Below are positions 37,701 through 46,079 of a DNA stretch of 64,000 nucleotides, piece after piece. Each line of letters opens with the position of its first letter. Position 1 is the first letter of the stretch. Position numbers and translations under genes: made by a program. This DNA is from Treponema sp. UBA4267 (GTDB lineage: Bacteria; Spirochaetota; Spirochaetia; Treponematales; Treponemataceae), in assembly GCA_002395155.1 (NCBI GenBank), contig DGWD01000009.1, positions 76,584 through 140,583 on the forward strand. Reading direction: 5' to 3'. The notes beneath the pieces were generated by a model that was not told the origin of the DNA, did not search any database, and saw only the letters and a list, made by a program, of their open reading frames with translations.

Positions 37701-39094
37701 TAACTCTGGATGATTTGATTGTAATTGATGAAGGATATCTGGAAGGCCTTTTACATATTGGTGGTAATATGGATGAACCAGATTTTCTTGGAAACTTTAA
37801 TATAGTTCAACCTGAGTTTAAGATTCCTATTCTAACAAAACAAAAAATTTCAGCAGATAATATTAGTCTTAATTTTAATCATAACGAAATTATTCTTGAA
37901 AAGAATATTTTTAGAACCAAGAAAGGACAACGTCTGGAACTGGCTATGAACATTTTCTTGAATAAATGGTTCATAAATCGTATAGAAGGAAGTGTAAAAA
38001 CCTTAAAGAGGGAATTGTTCCCAATAAACTTAAATACTCCTCTTGTAAAAGTAAATGGAGATTTTTCTTTAGATCTTCAACTTGATTTTGAAGAACCTGA
38101 TCTTGAAGTTAAGGGCAATATATTCGGAGAAAATGTTTTAATTTCTTCTTCTTTAGCATCCGTTGGTACTCTTGCATTTGCTGGTAATTCATCAACTGCA
38201 AGTTCTTTAGAGAATATTAATCTGCGTACCGATTTGAATGTTAGTCTTGGAACCCATGCATCAATTGACTTTAATCCTCTTTTACGTTGTGTTTTTGTTC
38301 CTAATACAAATATAAATGTAAAAATTGATAAAGATTCCGATCTTCTTGCAGTTAATGGCGAATTAAAACTTAAATCCGGCGATTTGTCTTATCTAAACAG
38401 AAACTTCTATATTAAATCTGGATCTATAAAGTTTAATCCTAACGATATTACAAATCCTATTTTGACACTTTCTGCTGAAACAAGAGAAAAAGATTCTAAA
38501 AACCAGACAGTAAAAATTATGCTGTCGGTAGAAAATCAATATCTAAAATCCTTGAATCCTCGTTTTTCATCAAGTCCTGCTAAATCGGAAAGTGAAATAA
38601 GGTCTCTGCTTGGTCAAATTGTTATTGCAGACTCATCAAATGCTTCAAGTTTCCTTTTTGCGGCTTCAGATTATGCCCTGCAGTCTACCTTGGTTCGTAC
38701 CGCTGAAAATAAGTTGCGAGACTTCCTTAATTTTGATATATTTTCAGTACGAACAAACGTATTACAGAATACTTTGAATCTAGGTTTTTCTGGAAAATTA
38801 GCAGCAGAAAATCTAACAATCGGTAACTTTTTAGATAACTCAACTGTTTATATAGGTAAGTACCTGAACAGTTCTATATATATTGATGCTATGCTTCACG
38901 TATCTTTGGAAGACTCTGGTATTAATAATAAACTGTCTTTAGGGGCTTTAGTTTTCCAACCAGAATTTGGTATGGAAATGGAGTCACCGTTTGCAAATAT
39001 TCGTGTAAATGTTGCTCCAGACATTAATGCTTTACTAAATAATCAATTTGTACCTTCTACGTCATTAACTCTTTCGTGGAAGTTCACATTTTGA
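34715..39094 (+). CDS. tamB: TamB/AsmA-like envelope biogenesis protein
   Basis: Very large (about 1459 residues) inner-membrane-anchored periplasmic protein of the TamB (DUF490)/AsmA-like family. One N-terminal TM helix (about residues 12-30) is followed by more than 1300 residues of short alternating beta strands, the taco-shaped bridge that moves lipids or barrel proteins between membranes. The C-terminal TamB domain (last ~300 residues) includes the GDLSYLNRNFYIKSGSIKF and NPILTLSAETREK patterns and a LGQIVIAD segment characteristic of DUF490. It precedes bamA, the usual spirochaete arrangement (T. pallidum TP0325-TP0326, recalled). The partner is therefore probably BamA itself rather than a TamA. 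Confidence 0.9.
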   Translation: MGSLYKLGRIRKYILLFLILIALIVSVPLRNSMSDLFDKKVKAITSLLYKQTGLTIKYQSLSPSILSSISMKEISVYNSQDEEILEIKKAKVGFKLSKLLKLDIQNGISHVLLDGIRLDLDNLEKLLLSLNLQFGMDSNIKISSIQQVLPANIKLKNLDFVYDKDPYSVLMAVKTISLNNNANKEILEIDFDSNLTASAKQFKHNLTGSLKLNGTITPELNNSQINLKLANLTDGDFKLNKLNLYVGYNDYVFDVHTIQAVNPLSITANFNVKTMDLNAKVKSKDLYPTSIVSVNSLQKELSTVKNIKITTDTNLACNILEKKLDFSSDTKLACPPELFPQGFDLAFKISGNEKRLSLSQFNIDGERINASAQLDFTYAKKQLSGTLSLENLILNNNKSISTEIYIDPLDAGFMAFSPQLFIGDKALTALQLTLLPQSDSYDFSFEASDYSHTENTEPALINFEGSYLTKSNYLQSNISIGSLYFDSIAGFVSQFLDEKYAKTIDNNTEKLEPYVLSGEIFAATDFKTLSYNVPYILAANTQKDNQLLMISLNGSEQSLQLNQFSLVYGKYACQASANIDKAMDSSDMFFTLDLNSQSIPYHFAGSIMPEIVSITGDYGTDIEVRIKNNNEIDGRFILQSLPVAFMKNSVIFSTNSSFHFDKENGPELQISSFEAELASTGVSVSPKLVFSGNMTKYGAQLDSMAYTDSYSTLVGTADMMININEGLFDSVGMMVNVKNPMSEESIIVDGNISNPYHLPLNKENLLNYIYLNMQLQINKFNLNRIAFSQNEDNQITATLYTSGTIEHPYVSINIEDSAFLVASDFMKLNGTLVLEDRDIDVNDLTLSYSLLTVDSINAKASLTDMTMEATGSLNCAIVGKTIEAPLTLTVGNAIIPEGSIFPDSLMVTLESKSISGSLIKKQFPLTMNVLYSDKQLLLYSSENLGINGVVSEQGQVELNINNEFLTGKIDGSVKNMNMDMDLYDCTVNLKNLLPYLTLDDLIVIDEGYLEGLLHIGGNMDEPDFLGNFNIVQPEFKIPILTKQKISADNISLNFNHNEIILEKNIFRTKKGQRLELAMNIFLNKWFINRIEGSVKTLKRELFPINLNTPLVKVNGDFSLDLQLDFEEPDLEVKGNIFGENVLISSSLASVGTLAFAGNSSTASSLENINLRTDLNVSLGTHASIDFNPLLRCVFVPNTNINVKIDKDSDLLAVNGELKLKSGDLSYLNRNFYIKSGSIKFNPNDITNPILTLSAETREKDSKNQTVKIMLSVENQYLKSLNPRFSSSPAKSESEIRSLLGQIVIADSSNASSFLFAASDYALQSTLVRTAENKLRDFLNFDIFSVRTNVLQNTLNLGFSGKLAAENLTIGNFLDNSTVYIGKYLNSSIYIDAMLHVSLEDSGINNKLSLGALVFQPEFGMEMESPFANIRVNVAPDINALLNNQFVPSTSLTLSWKFTF

Positions 39095-39106
39095 TAGGAG
39101 TTAATG

Positions 39107-41500
39107 ATGCATCGAAAAATGCTATCCGTTTTCTTTATACTTTTTACTTCTGTTTTTTTTATTTTTGCAGAGGATTCTGAATGGTATTGGAATCAGCCAA
39201 TTACAAAAATTGATTTTGTCGGATTAAAAAATGTAAAAAAATCTGAATTGTCTGGTCTTACAAGCAGTTATATTGGGGCTTCATTTACAGAAGATACATA
39301 TAATGACATTATTGATCGTTTGTATGCCCTTGATTATTTTGAAGATGTAAGTCCATATGCAAAGCATGATGGAAAAAGTGAAAACAATGTTCTTCTAGTT
39401 TTTGAAGTAGTTGAACATCCTGTTATTAAAGAAATTAATTTGGTCGGTAATACAAGAATTCGTAATGGTGAATTAAGGGAACAGATAAAACTTAAAACCA
39501 GCGATGTTTATGTAGAATCAAAAGTTCTTGTTGATGAACGTATTATTCGAAATTATTATATGTCAAAAGGTTATACTACATCAAAAGTTTCACATACTGT
39601 TGAAAAAACTGATGATGGTATGATTATTAATTTCATTATCAATGAAGGTGCAAATACTGTAATTAAAGAAATTGCTTTTTCTGGAAATACAATTGTTTCT
39701 TCAAGAACACTTAAAAGTAAACTGGAACTTAAAGAAATAGGTTTTATGCGAAATGGTGCATATCAGCCTACAACATTGGAAAAAGATAAGCAGACTGTTA
39801 TTACTTATTATAGAGAAAAAGGTTATGCCGATGCCAACGTTCTAGATGTAAAAATTGAATCAGCTTTTAATGAAACAAAATCAAGAAATGATCTTACATT
39901 AACTTTTATTATTCAGGAAGGTTTCCAGTATACTTATACAGGAATGACAATTACTGGAAATGAAGTTTTTACAACAGAAGAATTACTTCCTAATGCAAAA
40001 TTAAAAGTAGGTTCTACTTATAATGAAACTAAATTTCAGGAAGATTTAAATACAATCCAAAGCGTTTACTATGAAAATGGATATATGTCTAATGGATTTG
40101 ATATTACTCCAATAAAAGATTCTGATCGTCACGAGATTTCATTTAATGTAACAATTAAAGAAAGTTCCAGAAGTCATATTGAAAATATTATCATTAAAGG
40201 AAATTCTAAAACAAAAGATTACGTAATTCGTCGTGAAATTCCAATTGAACCTGGTGATGTATTCTCAAGAGAAAAAATTTATACTGCTATGCGAAGTCTT
40301 TTGAATCTTCAATACTTTTCGAACGTAATCCCAGAACCTCAGCAGGGTTCCGAAGCAAACCTTGTCGATTTAGTTTGGAATGTTGAAGAACAGTCTACAA
40401 AGATGCTTCAGTTTGGTATGACTTTCTCTGGTGTTACAGATCCAAATCAGCTTCCTATTTCACTTTTCTTTAAGATACAGGATTCAAATATTTTTGGTGA
40501 AGGAAAATCTATTTCGGCTTCATTATCACTTTCTAATTCTGAGCAGTCAATTGGTTTTACTTATGGCCAGAACTGGATTGGAAATTTGCCAATTTCATTA
40601 TCTCAGACTTTATCAATTTCTCATGAAAGTGCCACAAGCCTTGTAAATTTCTGGGCTCCTGATTTGACTTTGTATCAGAATGGTTATTACTATAATTACA
40701 ATGGATTAAGTGCAAGTCTTGGAACAGGATTATCTAGACGTTTTGTTTATGACTATGCAATTTTATCTTTATCTGCAGGTATTAGTAATAGTTTGAACAA
40801 TAATATTTATGATGAAAACCTTTATGTTCCTGTAGATACTGGTGTTTCAACTTATGCAAATCGCTGGGGTATTACAAACTATATATACACTGGGGTTTCA
40901 GTTGATAACCGTGATGTAAGTTATTATCCAACTAAAGGATGGTTTACAAGCCAGAACTTTACCTGGTATGGACTTGTTCCTGGTCTTGAAAAGGAATTCT
41001 TCCTTAGAACAGACACTAAGCTTGAAGGTTATTTGAAACTCATGGACATTCCATTTACAGATGACTATTCATTAAAGTTGATTCTGTCAGGATATTCTGG
41101 AATTTCAGTTTTGTTCCCAACTGCATCAGGAATTACAGATTCTCATAAACTTTATATTGATGGTATGTTTAATGGTCGTGGTTGGACAGAAAATTACAAG
41201 GTAAATAAGGGACAGGTATTAATTTCAAATAAACTTGAATTAAGACTTCCGATTGTTCCAGGAATCATTGGTGTTGATGCTTTCTTTGATGCAGCTGCAA
41301 TTAAATCATCATTCCAGGATCTTTCATCACTATCTATTAATGATTTCTACTTCAGCTTTGGTCCTGGTGTAAGATTCCTGCATCCTCAGTTCCCATTACA
41401 CTTGCTTTTTGCATGGAAGTTTAAAACAACTGATGGAGTTCCAAGTTTTGACTCAAATCCATTCCAGTTTGTACTTTCATTTAATATTACAAATAACTAG
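39107..41500 (+). CDS. bamA: Outer-membrane protein assembly factor BamA
   Basis: Omp85-family core of the barrel assembly machine. 797 residues: signal peptide (KMLSVFFILFTSVFFIFAED), five POTRA domains (about residues 25-425, each with an I..I.F.GN.. strand such as VIKEINLVGNTRI and ENIIIKGNSKTKDYVIRREI), then a 16-strand barrel with the lid-loop motif FNGRGW (variant of VRGF/Y) and the terminal phenylalanine-rich strand PFQFVLSFNITNN. ATG 39107 is favoured over 39104 because AGGAG lies 6 bases upstream. The final residue is Asn rather than the aromatic residue common in Proteobacteria. Operon with tamB, skp and mutS. Confidence 0.97.
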   Translation: MHRKMLSVFFILFTSVFFIFAEDSEWYWNQPITKIDFVGLKNVKKSELSGLTSSYIGASFTEDTYNDIIDRLYALDYFEDVSPYAKHDGKSENNVLLVFEVVEHPVIKEINLVGNTRIRNGELREQIKLKTSDVYVESKVLVDERIIRNYYMSKGYTTSKVSHTVEKTDDGMIINFIINEGANTVIKEIAFSGNTIVSSRTLKSKLELKEIGFMRNGAYQPTTLEKDKQTVITYYREKGYADANVLDVKIESAFNETKSRNDLTLTFIIQEGFQYTYTGMTITGNEVFTTEELLPNAKLKVGSTYNETKFQEDLNTIQSVYYENGYMSNGFDITPIKDSDRHEISFNVTIKESSRSHIENIIIKGNSKTKDYVIRREIPIEPGDVFSREKIYTAMRSLLNLQYFSNVIPEPQQGSEANLVDLVWNVEEQSTKMLQFGMTFSGVTDPNQLPISLFFKIQDSNIFGEGKSISASLSLSNSEQSIGFTYGQNWIGNLPISLSQTLSISHESATSLVNFWAPDLTLYQNGYYYNYNGLSASLGTGLSRRFVYDYAILSLSAGISNSLNNNIYDENLYVPVDTGVSTYANRWGITNYIYTGVSVDNRDVSYYPTKGWFTSQNFTWYGLVPGLEKEFFLRTDTKLEGYLKLMDIPFTDDYSLKLILSGYSGISVLFPTASGITDSHKLYIDGMFNGRGWTENYKVNKGQVLISNKLELRLPIVPGIIGVDAFFDAAAIKSSFQDLSSLSINDFYFSFGPGVRFLHPQFPLHLLFAWKFKTTDGVPSFDSNPFQFVLSFNITNN

Positions 41501-41535
41501 AATAGGTTATAGAGAATATAATAAGAAGGTTTTAT

Positions 41536-42063
41536 ATGAATAAAAGAATTAAGCTTTTAATTACAGTGTTTGTTATTACCTGTGTTTTTTCAATTCCTGT
41601 ATTTAGTCAACAGATTACAAAATTCGGTGTTGTTGATACAGCTAAAGTTTACGAAGCCTATTTTAGAAATACAGCTCCAATACGTAACTATGAAAATAAA
41701 AAGGCTGAATATCAGGCAGAAATTAATAAACAAACAGAAGAGCTTAGAAAATTACAGCAGAAAAAACTTGATTATGAAAATAAAGGAAATGATTCTGCTG
41801 CTCTTAAAACTGAAGCTGAAATTACTAAAAAAAAGGATTATCTTACAGAATATACAAATGCTAAGAATGTTGAGCTTGAATCAATGCAAAGATCTTTGCA
41901 GAATTCTGATGATTTTTACAAAAAACTTTACAATACACTTTCAAGAATTGCAGAAAGTGGTGGCTATAGTATGATTTTAAGTCTTCAGGATTCAAATTCG
42001 ATCCTTTGGTATTCTTCATCTGTTGATATTACACAACAGGTTATTACTGAGCTTGGATTATAA
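41536..42063 (+). CDS. skp: Skp/OmpH-type periplasmic chaperone
   Basis: Holdase for unfolded outer-membrane proteins en route to BamA. 175 residues: signal peptide (LLITVFVITCVFSIPVFSQ), short N-terminal strand KFGVVDTAKVYEAY, a long coiled-coil arm (about 48-125) rich in K/E/Q, and a C-terminal closing strand region GGYSMILSLQDSNSILWYSSSVDITQQV. This pattern matches OmpH. A GAAGG ribosome binding site precedes the ATG. Direct position after bamA is conserved across many bacteria. The stop codon overlaps the mutS start. Confidence 0.92.
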   Translation: MNKRIKLLITVFVITCVFSIPVFSQQITKFGVVDTAKVYEAYFRNTAPIRNYENKKAEYQAEINKQTEELRKLQQKKLDYENKGNDSAALKTEAEITKKKDYLTEYTNAKNVELESMQRSLQNSDDFYKKLYNTLSRIAESGGYSMILSLQDSNSILWYSSSVDITQQVITELGL

Positions 42064-44666
42064 TGGCTGAAGAAACACTAACCCCGATGATGATTCAGTA
42101 TCGGGGGATAAAAGAAAAGTATAAAAACGAAGTAGTTTTTTTCCGTTTAGGTGACTTCTACGAGATGTTCAATGATGACGCCGTAGAAGTTTCTCGTCTT
42201 TTAAACCTTACTCTTACACATAGGGCTCAACAGCCTATGTGCGGAATTCCTTATCACGCTGCAAAAATTTATATTGCAAGACTTTTACGTTTAGGAAAAA
42301 AAATTGTAATTTGTGAACAAGTCGGCGAAATTCCAAAGGGTGGAAAAGGCATAGCCGAACGTAAAGTTGTAGAAATAATTACTCCTGGTACAGCAGTAGA
42401 AGCGGAATATTTGGAAGGAAATAAGGCCAATTATCTTGCGGCTCTTTCAATAACAAAAGGTCGTTGTGGCTTTGCATTTATAGATGTAACGACTGCTTCT
42501 TTTAAGGCAACTTCATGGCCTGCTGCAAAAATGGCAGAAAACTTTGGAAAAGAACTCAATCGTGCTTCTCCACGAGAAATTCTTCTTCCTTTATCATTAA
42601 AAACAAATCAAACTATTCAGTCCATATTAAATTCTTATGGGGATTTATCGGTTTCTTATTATCCGGACTGGGATTTTTCTTCAGACTTGTCCTATAAAAA
42701 ATTAAATGCCCAATTCCAAACTCAAAGTTTAAAGGCATTCGGACTTGAAGAAGATTCTGCAGAAGTTGTTCCTGCGGGTTTCCTTTTGGATTATCTGGAA
42801 AAAACTACAAATTCTAAAATTCCTCATATCAACTCCATCCGCATTTATTCTGATAGTGAATATTTGATAATGGATGATTCTTCAAGACGTAATCTGGAAA
42901 TTACAGAAAATATGAGGGATGGTAGTACCCAGTTTTCTTTGTTCTCCTGCGTAAATTTTACAAAAACTGCAATGGGTAGCCGCTTGCTTAGAAACTGGCT
43001 GCTTTTTCCTTTAACGAATTTAAGCCAAATCGAAAACCGACAGTCAAGTATTTCTTCTTTCTATGATAACCGACCTCTTTTGGAAAAAACTAAGAATGAT
43101 TTAGGACTTATTCTTGATGTTGAAAGACTTGCCGGACGAATTGCAATGGAAAAGGCTCATGCTAAAGATTTACAAGCCCTTAGAGCAAGTTTAGAGGCCT
43201 GGTGCCGAGTAAAAGATTATCTTAATCAATATGATTTTTCATTTGTAAGCTCCGAAAATTCTTACACAATAATTGATCTGATAAAAAATTCAATTTTAGA
43301 TGACCCTGCAACCTCTTTAACTGATGGTGGAATTATTAAACGTGGCTGGTCGTCGGAATTAGACCACTGGTGTTCAATTCATGATAATTTTAATCAGGTA
43401 TTGGCCGAATATGAGGCAGAGGAAAAAGAAAAAACTGGTATTTCGACCCTAAAAATTAAATATACAAATGCATTTGGCTATTTTATTGAAGTAAGTAAGG
43501 GAAAACTTTCTTCTGTTCCACCTCATTTTATTATGAGAAGGGCTCTTGTAAATGGAGACCGTTATACAACAGAAAAACTGCAGCAATTAGAACAGGATTT
43601 AAATGAGTCTTCTACTAAAATTCTGGAACTTGAAAGAGATCTTTTTGTAGAAATTCGTAAGTCCTTGCAAAAGTATATTCCATATCTTTTGCAGATATCG
43701 GACGAAATTGCAAATACCGATGTTGCAGTGTCTTTAGCCCAAGCGGCAATTGTACATAATTGGGTAAAACCAGAAGTACAGGATTCTACTATTTTTGAAA
43801 TTAAGGATGGACGTCATCCTGTTGTTGAAATGAATCTGCCAAGTGGAGAATTTGTACCAAATGATTCTTTGCTCTCAGCTGATGATGAAAATATAGCTTC
43901 TTTTGCTTTAATTACAGGTCCAAACATGGCCGGTAAATCAACATATCTTCGTCAGAATGCCTTGATTGCACTTTTAGCTCAAACTGGTTCTTTTGTTCCT
44001 GCAAGTAAGGCTAAAATTGGAATTGTTGATAGAATTTTCTGCCGTGTTGGTGCTTCAGATAACCTGGCAAAAGGTGAATCAACTTTTCTTGTAGAAATGA
44101 TTGAAACAGCAAATATTTTACATGCTGCTACAAGGAAGTCTCTTGTTATTATGGATGAAGTTGGCCGAGGTACTTCTACAGAAGATGGACTTGCAATTGC
44201 CAGAGCAGTTTCAGAGTGTCTTTTGGATACAATCAAATGTAAGACCTTTTTTGCTACCCATTATCATGAATTGTCTCGTATGGAACATAAGGGCTTAAAA
44301 ATGCTTTGTATGGATGTGCTGGAGCAAGATGGTTCAGTAGTATTTTTAAGAAAGGTAAAAGAAGGTGTTACAGAAAATTCATACGGAATACATGTTGCAA
44401 AACTTGCCGGTATTCCTCAGCCTGTTATTGAAAGGGCAAAACAAATTCTTTCTTATATTCAAGCGTCGGCTTTGGAAAATCCTCTTGTTTTTGAACATAT
44501 TCCAGAAGCTAAAAAAGAAGAGCCTGTTCAATATTCAACTCCAGGTCTGTTTAGTGATGAAGAAATAATTATTTCAGAAATTCTTTCTACAGATTTAGAT
44601 AATATGACTCCAATGAATGCTCTTCAGACAATTTCTCGCTGGAAGAAGAGTTTGTCTGGAAAATAA
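42063..44666 (+). CDS. mutS: DNA mismatch repair protein MutS
   Basis: Mismatch-recognition ATPase. 867 residues: N-terminal domain with the GDFYEMF motif (Phe-x-Glu mismatch wedge, around residues 31-37), core, clamp and C-terminal ATPase with Walker A GPNMAGKST, Walker B VIMDEVGRGTST and ATHYHEL. Fully intact. The start ATG overlaps the skp stop by one base (TAATG), so it is cotranscribed with an outer-membrane assembly operon, an arrangement conserved in treponemes. The intergenic region after it (about 68 bases) contains poly-A but no hairpin. Confidence 0.97.
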   Translation: MAEETLTPMMIQYRGIKEKYKNEVVFFRLGDFYEMFNDDAVEVSRLLNLTLTHRAQQPMCGIPYHAAKIYIARLLRLGKKIVICEQVGEIPKGGKGIAERKVVEIITPGTAVEAEYLEGNKANYLAALSITKGRCGFAFIDVTTASFKATSWPAAKMAENFGKELNRASPREILLPLSLKTNQTIQSILNSYGDLSVSYYPDWDFSSDLSYKKLNAQFQTQSLKAFGLEEDSAEVVPAGFLLDYLEKTTNSKIPHINSIRIYSDSEYLIMDDSSRRNLEITENMRDGSTQFSLFSCVNFTKTAMGSRLLRNWLLFPLTNLSQIENRQSSISSFYDNRPLLEKTKNDLGLILDVERLAGRIAMEKAHAKDLQALRASLEAWCRVKDYLNQYDFSFVSSENSYTIIDLIKNSILDDPATSLTDGGIIKRGWSSELDHWCSIHDNFNQVLAEYEAEEKEKTGISTLKIKYTNAFGYFIEVSKGKLSSVPPHFIMRRALVNGDRYTTEKLQQLEQDLNESSTKILELERDLFVEIRKSLQKYIPYLLQISDEIANTDVAVSLAQAAIVHNWVKPEVQDSTIFEIKDGRHPVVEMNLPSGEFVPNDSLLSADDENIASFALITGPNMAGKSTYLRQNALIALLAQTGSFVPASKAKIGIVDRIFCRVGASDNLAKGESTFLVEMIETANILHAATRKSLVIMDEVGRGTSTEDGLAIARAVSECLLDTIKCKTFFATHYHELSRMEHKGLKMLCMDVLEQDGSVVFLRKVKEGVTENSYGIHVAKLAGIPQPVIERAKQILSYIQASALENPLVFEHIPEAKKEEPVQYSTPGLFSDEEIIISEILSTDLDNMTPMNALQTISRWKKSLSGK

Positions 44667-44734
44667 ATAAAAAAAATATAAAAAAAAATCATTCTCATTT
44701 CCTTTTTTAAACACTTTAGGACAATTATATATAT

Positions 44735-45505
44735 GTGAAAAGCTTATATTTTTGTTTTAAAGAAAAATTTGTACAAACAATAAGATTTTTTTATGCTTTT
44801 TTAGATGATGGTAGCAGGTGTTTTATTTGTAATAAACGCTCCTTGTTTCTACCTGTCTGTAAATCCTGTATAAAAAAGTTTTATTCCGTAGAAAATGCTT
44901 TTTCTTCAAAACGATGTATGTATTGTGGTAAAGAGTTAATTTCTACCCATGATACTTGTATGAAATGCAGAGAGAATAGGGTAATTACCAGTTGTGATTA
45001 TGTTATGCCTTTGTTTTCCTACAGGTTGTGGAATAAAGAACTTTTGTATCATTGGAAAATTGAGGGGAACAGGTCTTTATCTTCTTTTTTTTCTAGTCTT
45101 GTAAAAGAAGCTTTATTGAAATTGAATGAAAGTATTATTGTTCCGGTTCCGCCTCGAAAGGGAAAAATTCAAAAAAATGGTTGGGATCAGATAGATGATT
45201 TATGTCAATTTCTGGAAAAAATGTATGGTTTTAGAGTTTTGAAAATACTGCAAAGATGTTCATTACAACAACAAAAGAAGTTAAACAGACAGGAAAGACT
45301 TGAAACTATAAAATCTGCTTATTCTTTGTTACCAGAAGCTGCTTTTCGAAAAGAACTACAAAAGAACAAGGGGATTCTTCCAGAAAAAGTATGTCTTTTG
45401 GACGATGTTTGTACCACTGGTTCAACAATTGAATGTTGTGCTCAAATATTAAAAAAGGCAGGAATTAAGAAAGTTGGAGTAATTACTTTGTTTACTGTAG
45501 ATTAG
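44735..45505 (+). CDS. ComF-family phosphoribosyltransferase
   Basis: 256 residues with N-terminal zinc-finger-like cysteines (CFICNKRSLFLPVCKSC and CMYCGKELISTHDTCMKC) and a C-terminal PRTase domain carrying the PRPP motif VCLLDDVCTTGSTIECC. The middle has the family motif PVPPRKGKIQKNGWDQIDDL. ComF/GntX proteins link to DNA uptake in competent bacteria, but most are of unknown biochemical role. GTG start at 44735 with no ribosome binding site; GACAAT ends 9 bases upstream, compatible with leaderless expression. It is monocistronic, between mutS and cheW. Confidence 0.88.
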   Translation: MKSLYFCFKEKFVQTIRFFYAFLDDGSRCFICNKRSLFLPVCKSCIKKFYSVENAFSSKRCMYCGKELISTHDTCMKCRENRVITSCDYVMPLFSYRLWNKELLYHWKIEGNRSLSSFFSSLVKEALLKLNESIIVPVPPRKGKIQKNGWDQIDDLCQFLEKMYGFRVLKILQRCSLQQQKKLNRQERLETIKSAYSLLPEAAFRKELQKNKGILPEKVCLLDDVCTTGSTIECCAQILKKAGIKKVGVITLFTVD

Positions 45506-45541
45506 TTTAAAATGAAGGAGGTTTATTTAATAGGATTTGCA

Positions 45542-45570
45542 TTGCAAAATATGGAATTTCAGAGTATTAT
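45542..45570 (+). promoter_or_regulatory. Promoter of the cheW operon
   Basis: TTGCAA (45542-45547), 17-base spacer, TATTAT (45565-45570). The predicted start near 45577 gives a leader of about 29 bases with TTGGAG (45595-45600) 5 bases before the ATG. This looks like a housekeeping-type promoter rather than a flagellar sigma-28 one. Confidence 0.6.
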
Positions 45571-45605
45571 TTAATATAAGATTTGAATAAATTATTGGAG
45601 AATAT

Positions 45606-46079
45606 ATGGCTACTGAATCACAATTTCAATTGGTAACTTTCCATCTTGGAGAGGAGTTGTATGGCGTAAACATTATGGATGTTAAAGAGATTGTAAGACT
45701 TCAGAATGTTCGTGTAATTCCTAACGCACCATATTATGTGGAAGGTATTATTAATCTTCGTGGAGAAATTATACCTATTATCGATTTGCATAAACGTTTT
45801 AAGATTCAAGCTGTTACAAGAACAGAAGATATAGAGATGGATGGTGGCTTTATCATCTTAAATATTGAAGGTAACAAAATCGGTATTATTATTGATAAGG
45901 TAGAACGTGTTGTTACTGTAAAATCAGAAGATGTAAAAGAACCTCCTCAGATGCTCAGCGGAATTGGTACTGAGTATATTGAAGGTGTTGTTCGTGAAGA
46001 AACTGGATATCTTATTATGTTGAATATTCACAAATTGTTTAACGCAAAAGAATTACAGAAAATTATTGAAATGCAATAA
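45606..46079 (+). CDS. cheW: Chemotaxis coupling protein CheW
   Basis: Scaffold linking methyl-accepting receptors to the CheA kinase. 157 residues spanning one CheW domain, with FHLGEELYGVNIMDVKEIVR, VEGIINLRGEIIPIIDLHKRF and the GIIIDKVERVVTV core strands; the last part EGVVREETGYLIMLNIHKL is also typical. No kinase or receptor gene is adjacent, so the rest of the chemotaxis set lies elsewhere. It leads a tight six-gene operon (to 51789), and its stop overlaps the next start by one base. Confidence 0.96.
   Translation: MATESQFQLVTFHLGEELYGVNIMDVKEIVRLQNVRVIPNAPYYVEGIINLRGEIIPIIDLHKRFKIQAVTRTEDIEMDGGFIILNIEGNKIGIIIDKVERVVTVKSEDVKEPPQMLSGIGTEYIEGVVREETGYLIMLNIHKLFNAKELQKIIEMQ

Noticed and set aside
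45512..45574. A 20-codon gene before cheW
   Set aside because: Its ATG overlaps the AAGGAGG sequence rather than following it, and the product has no recognisable features.
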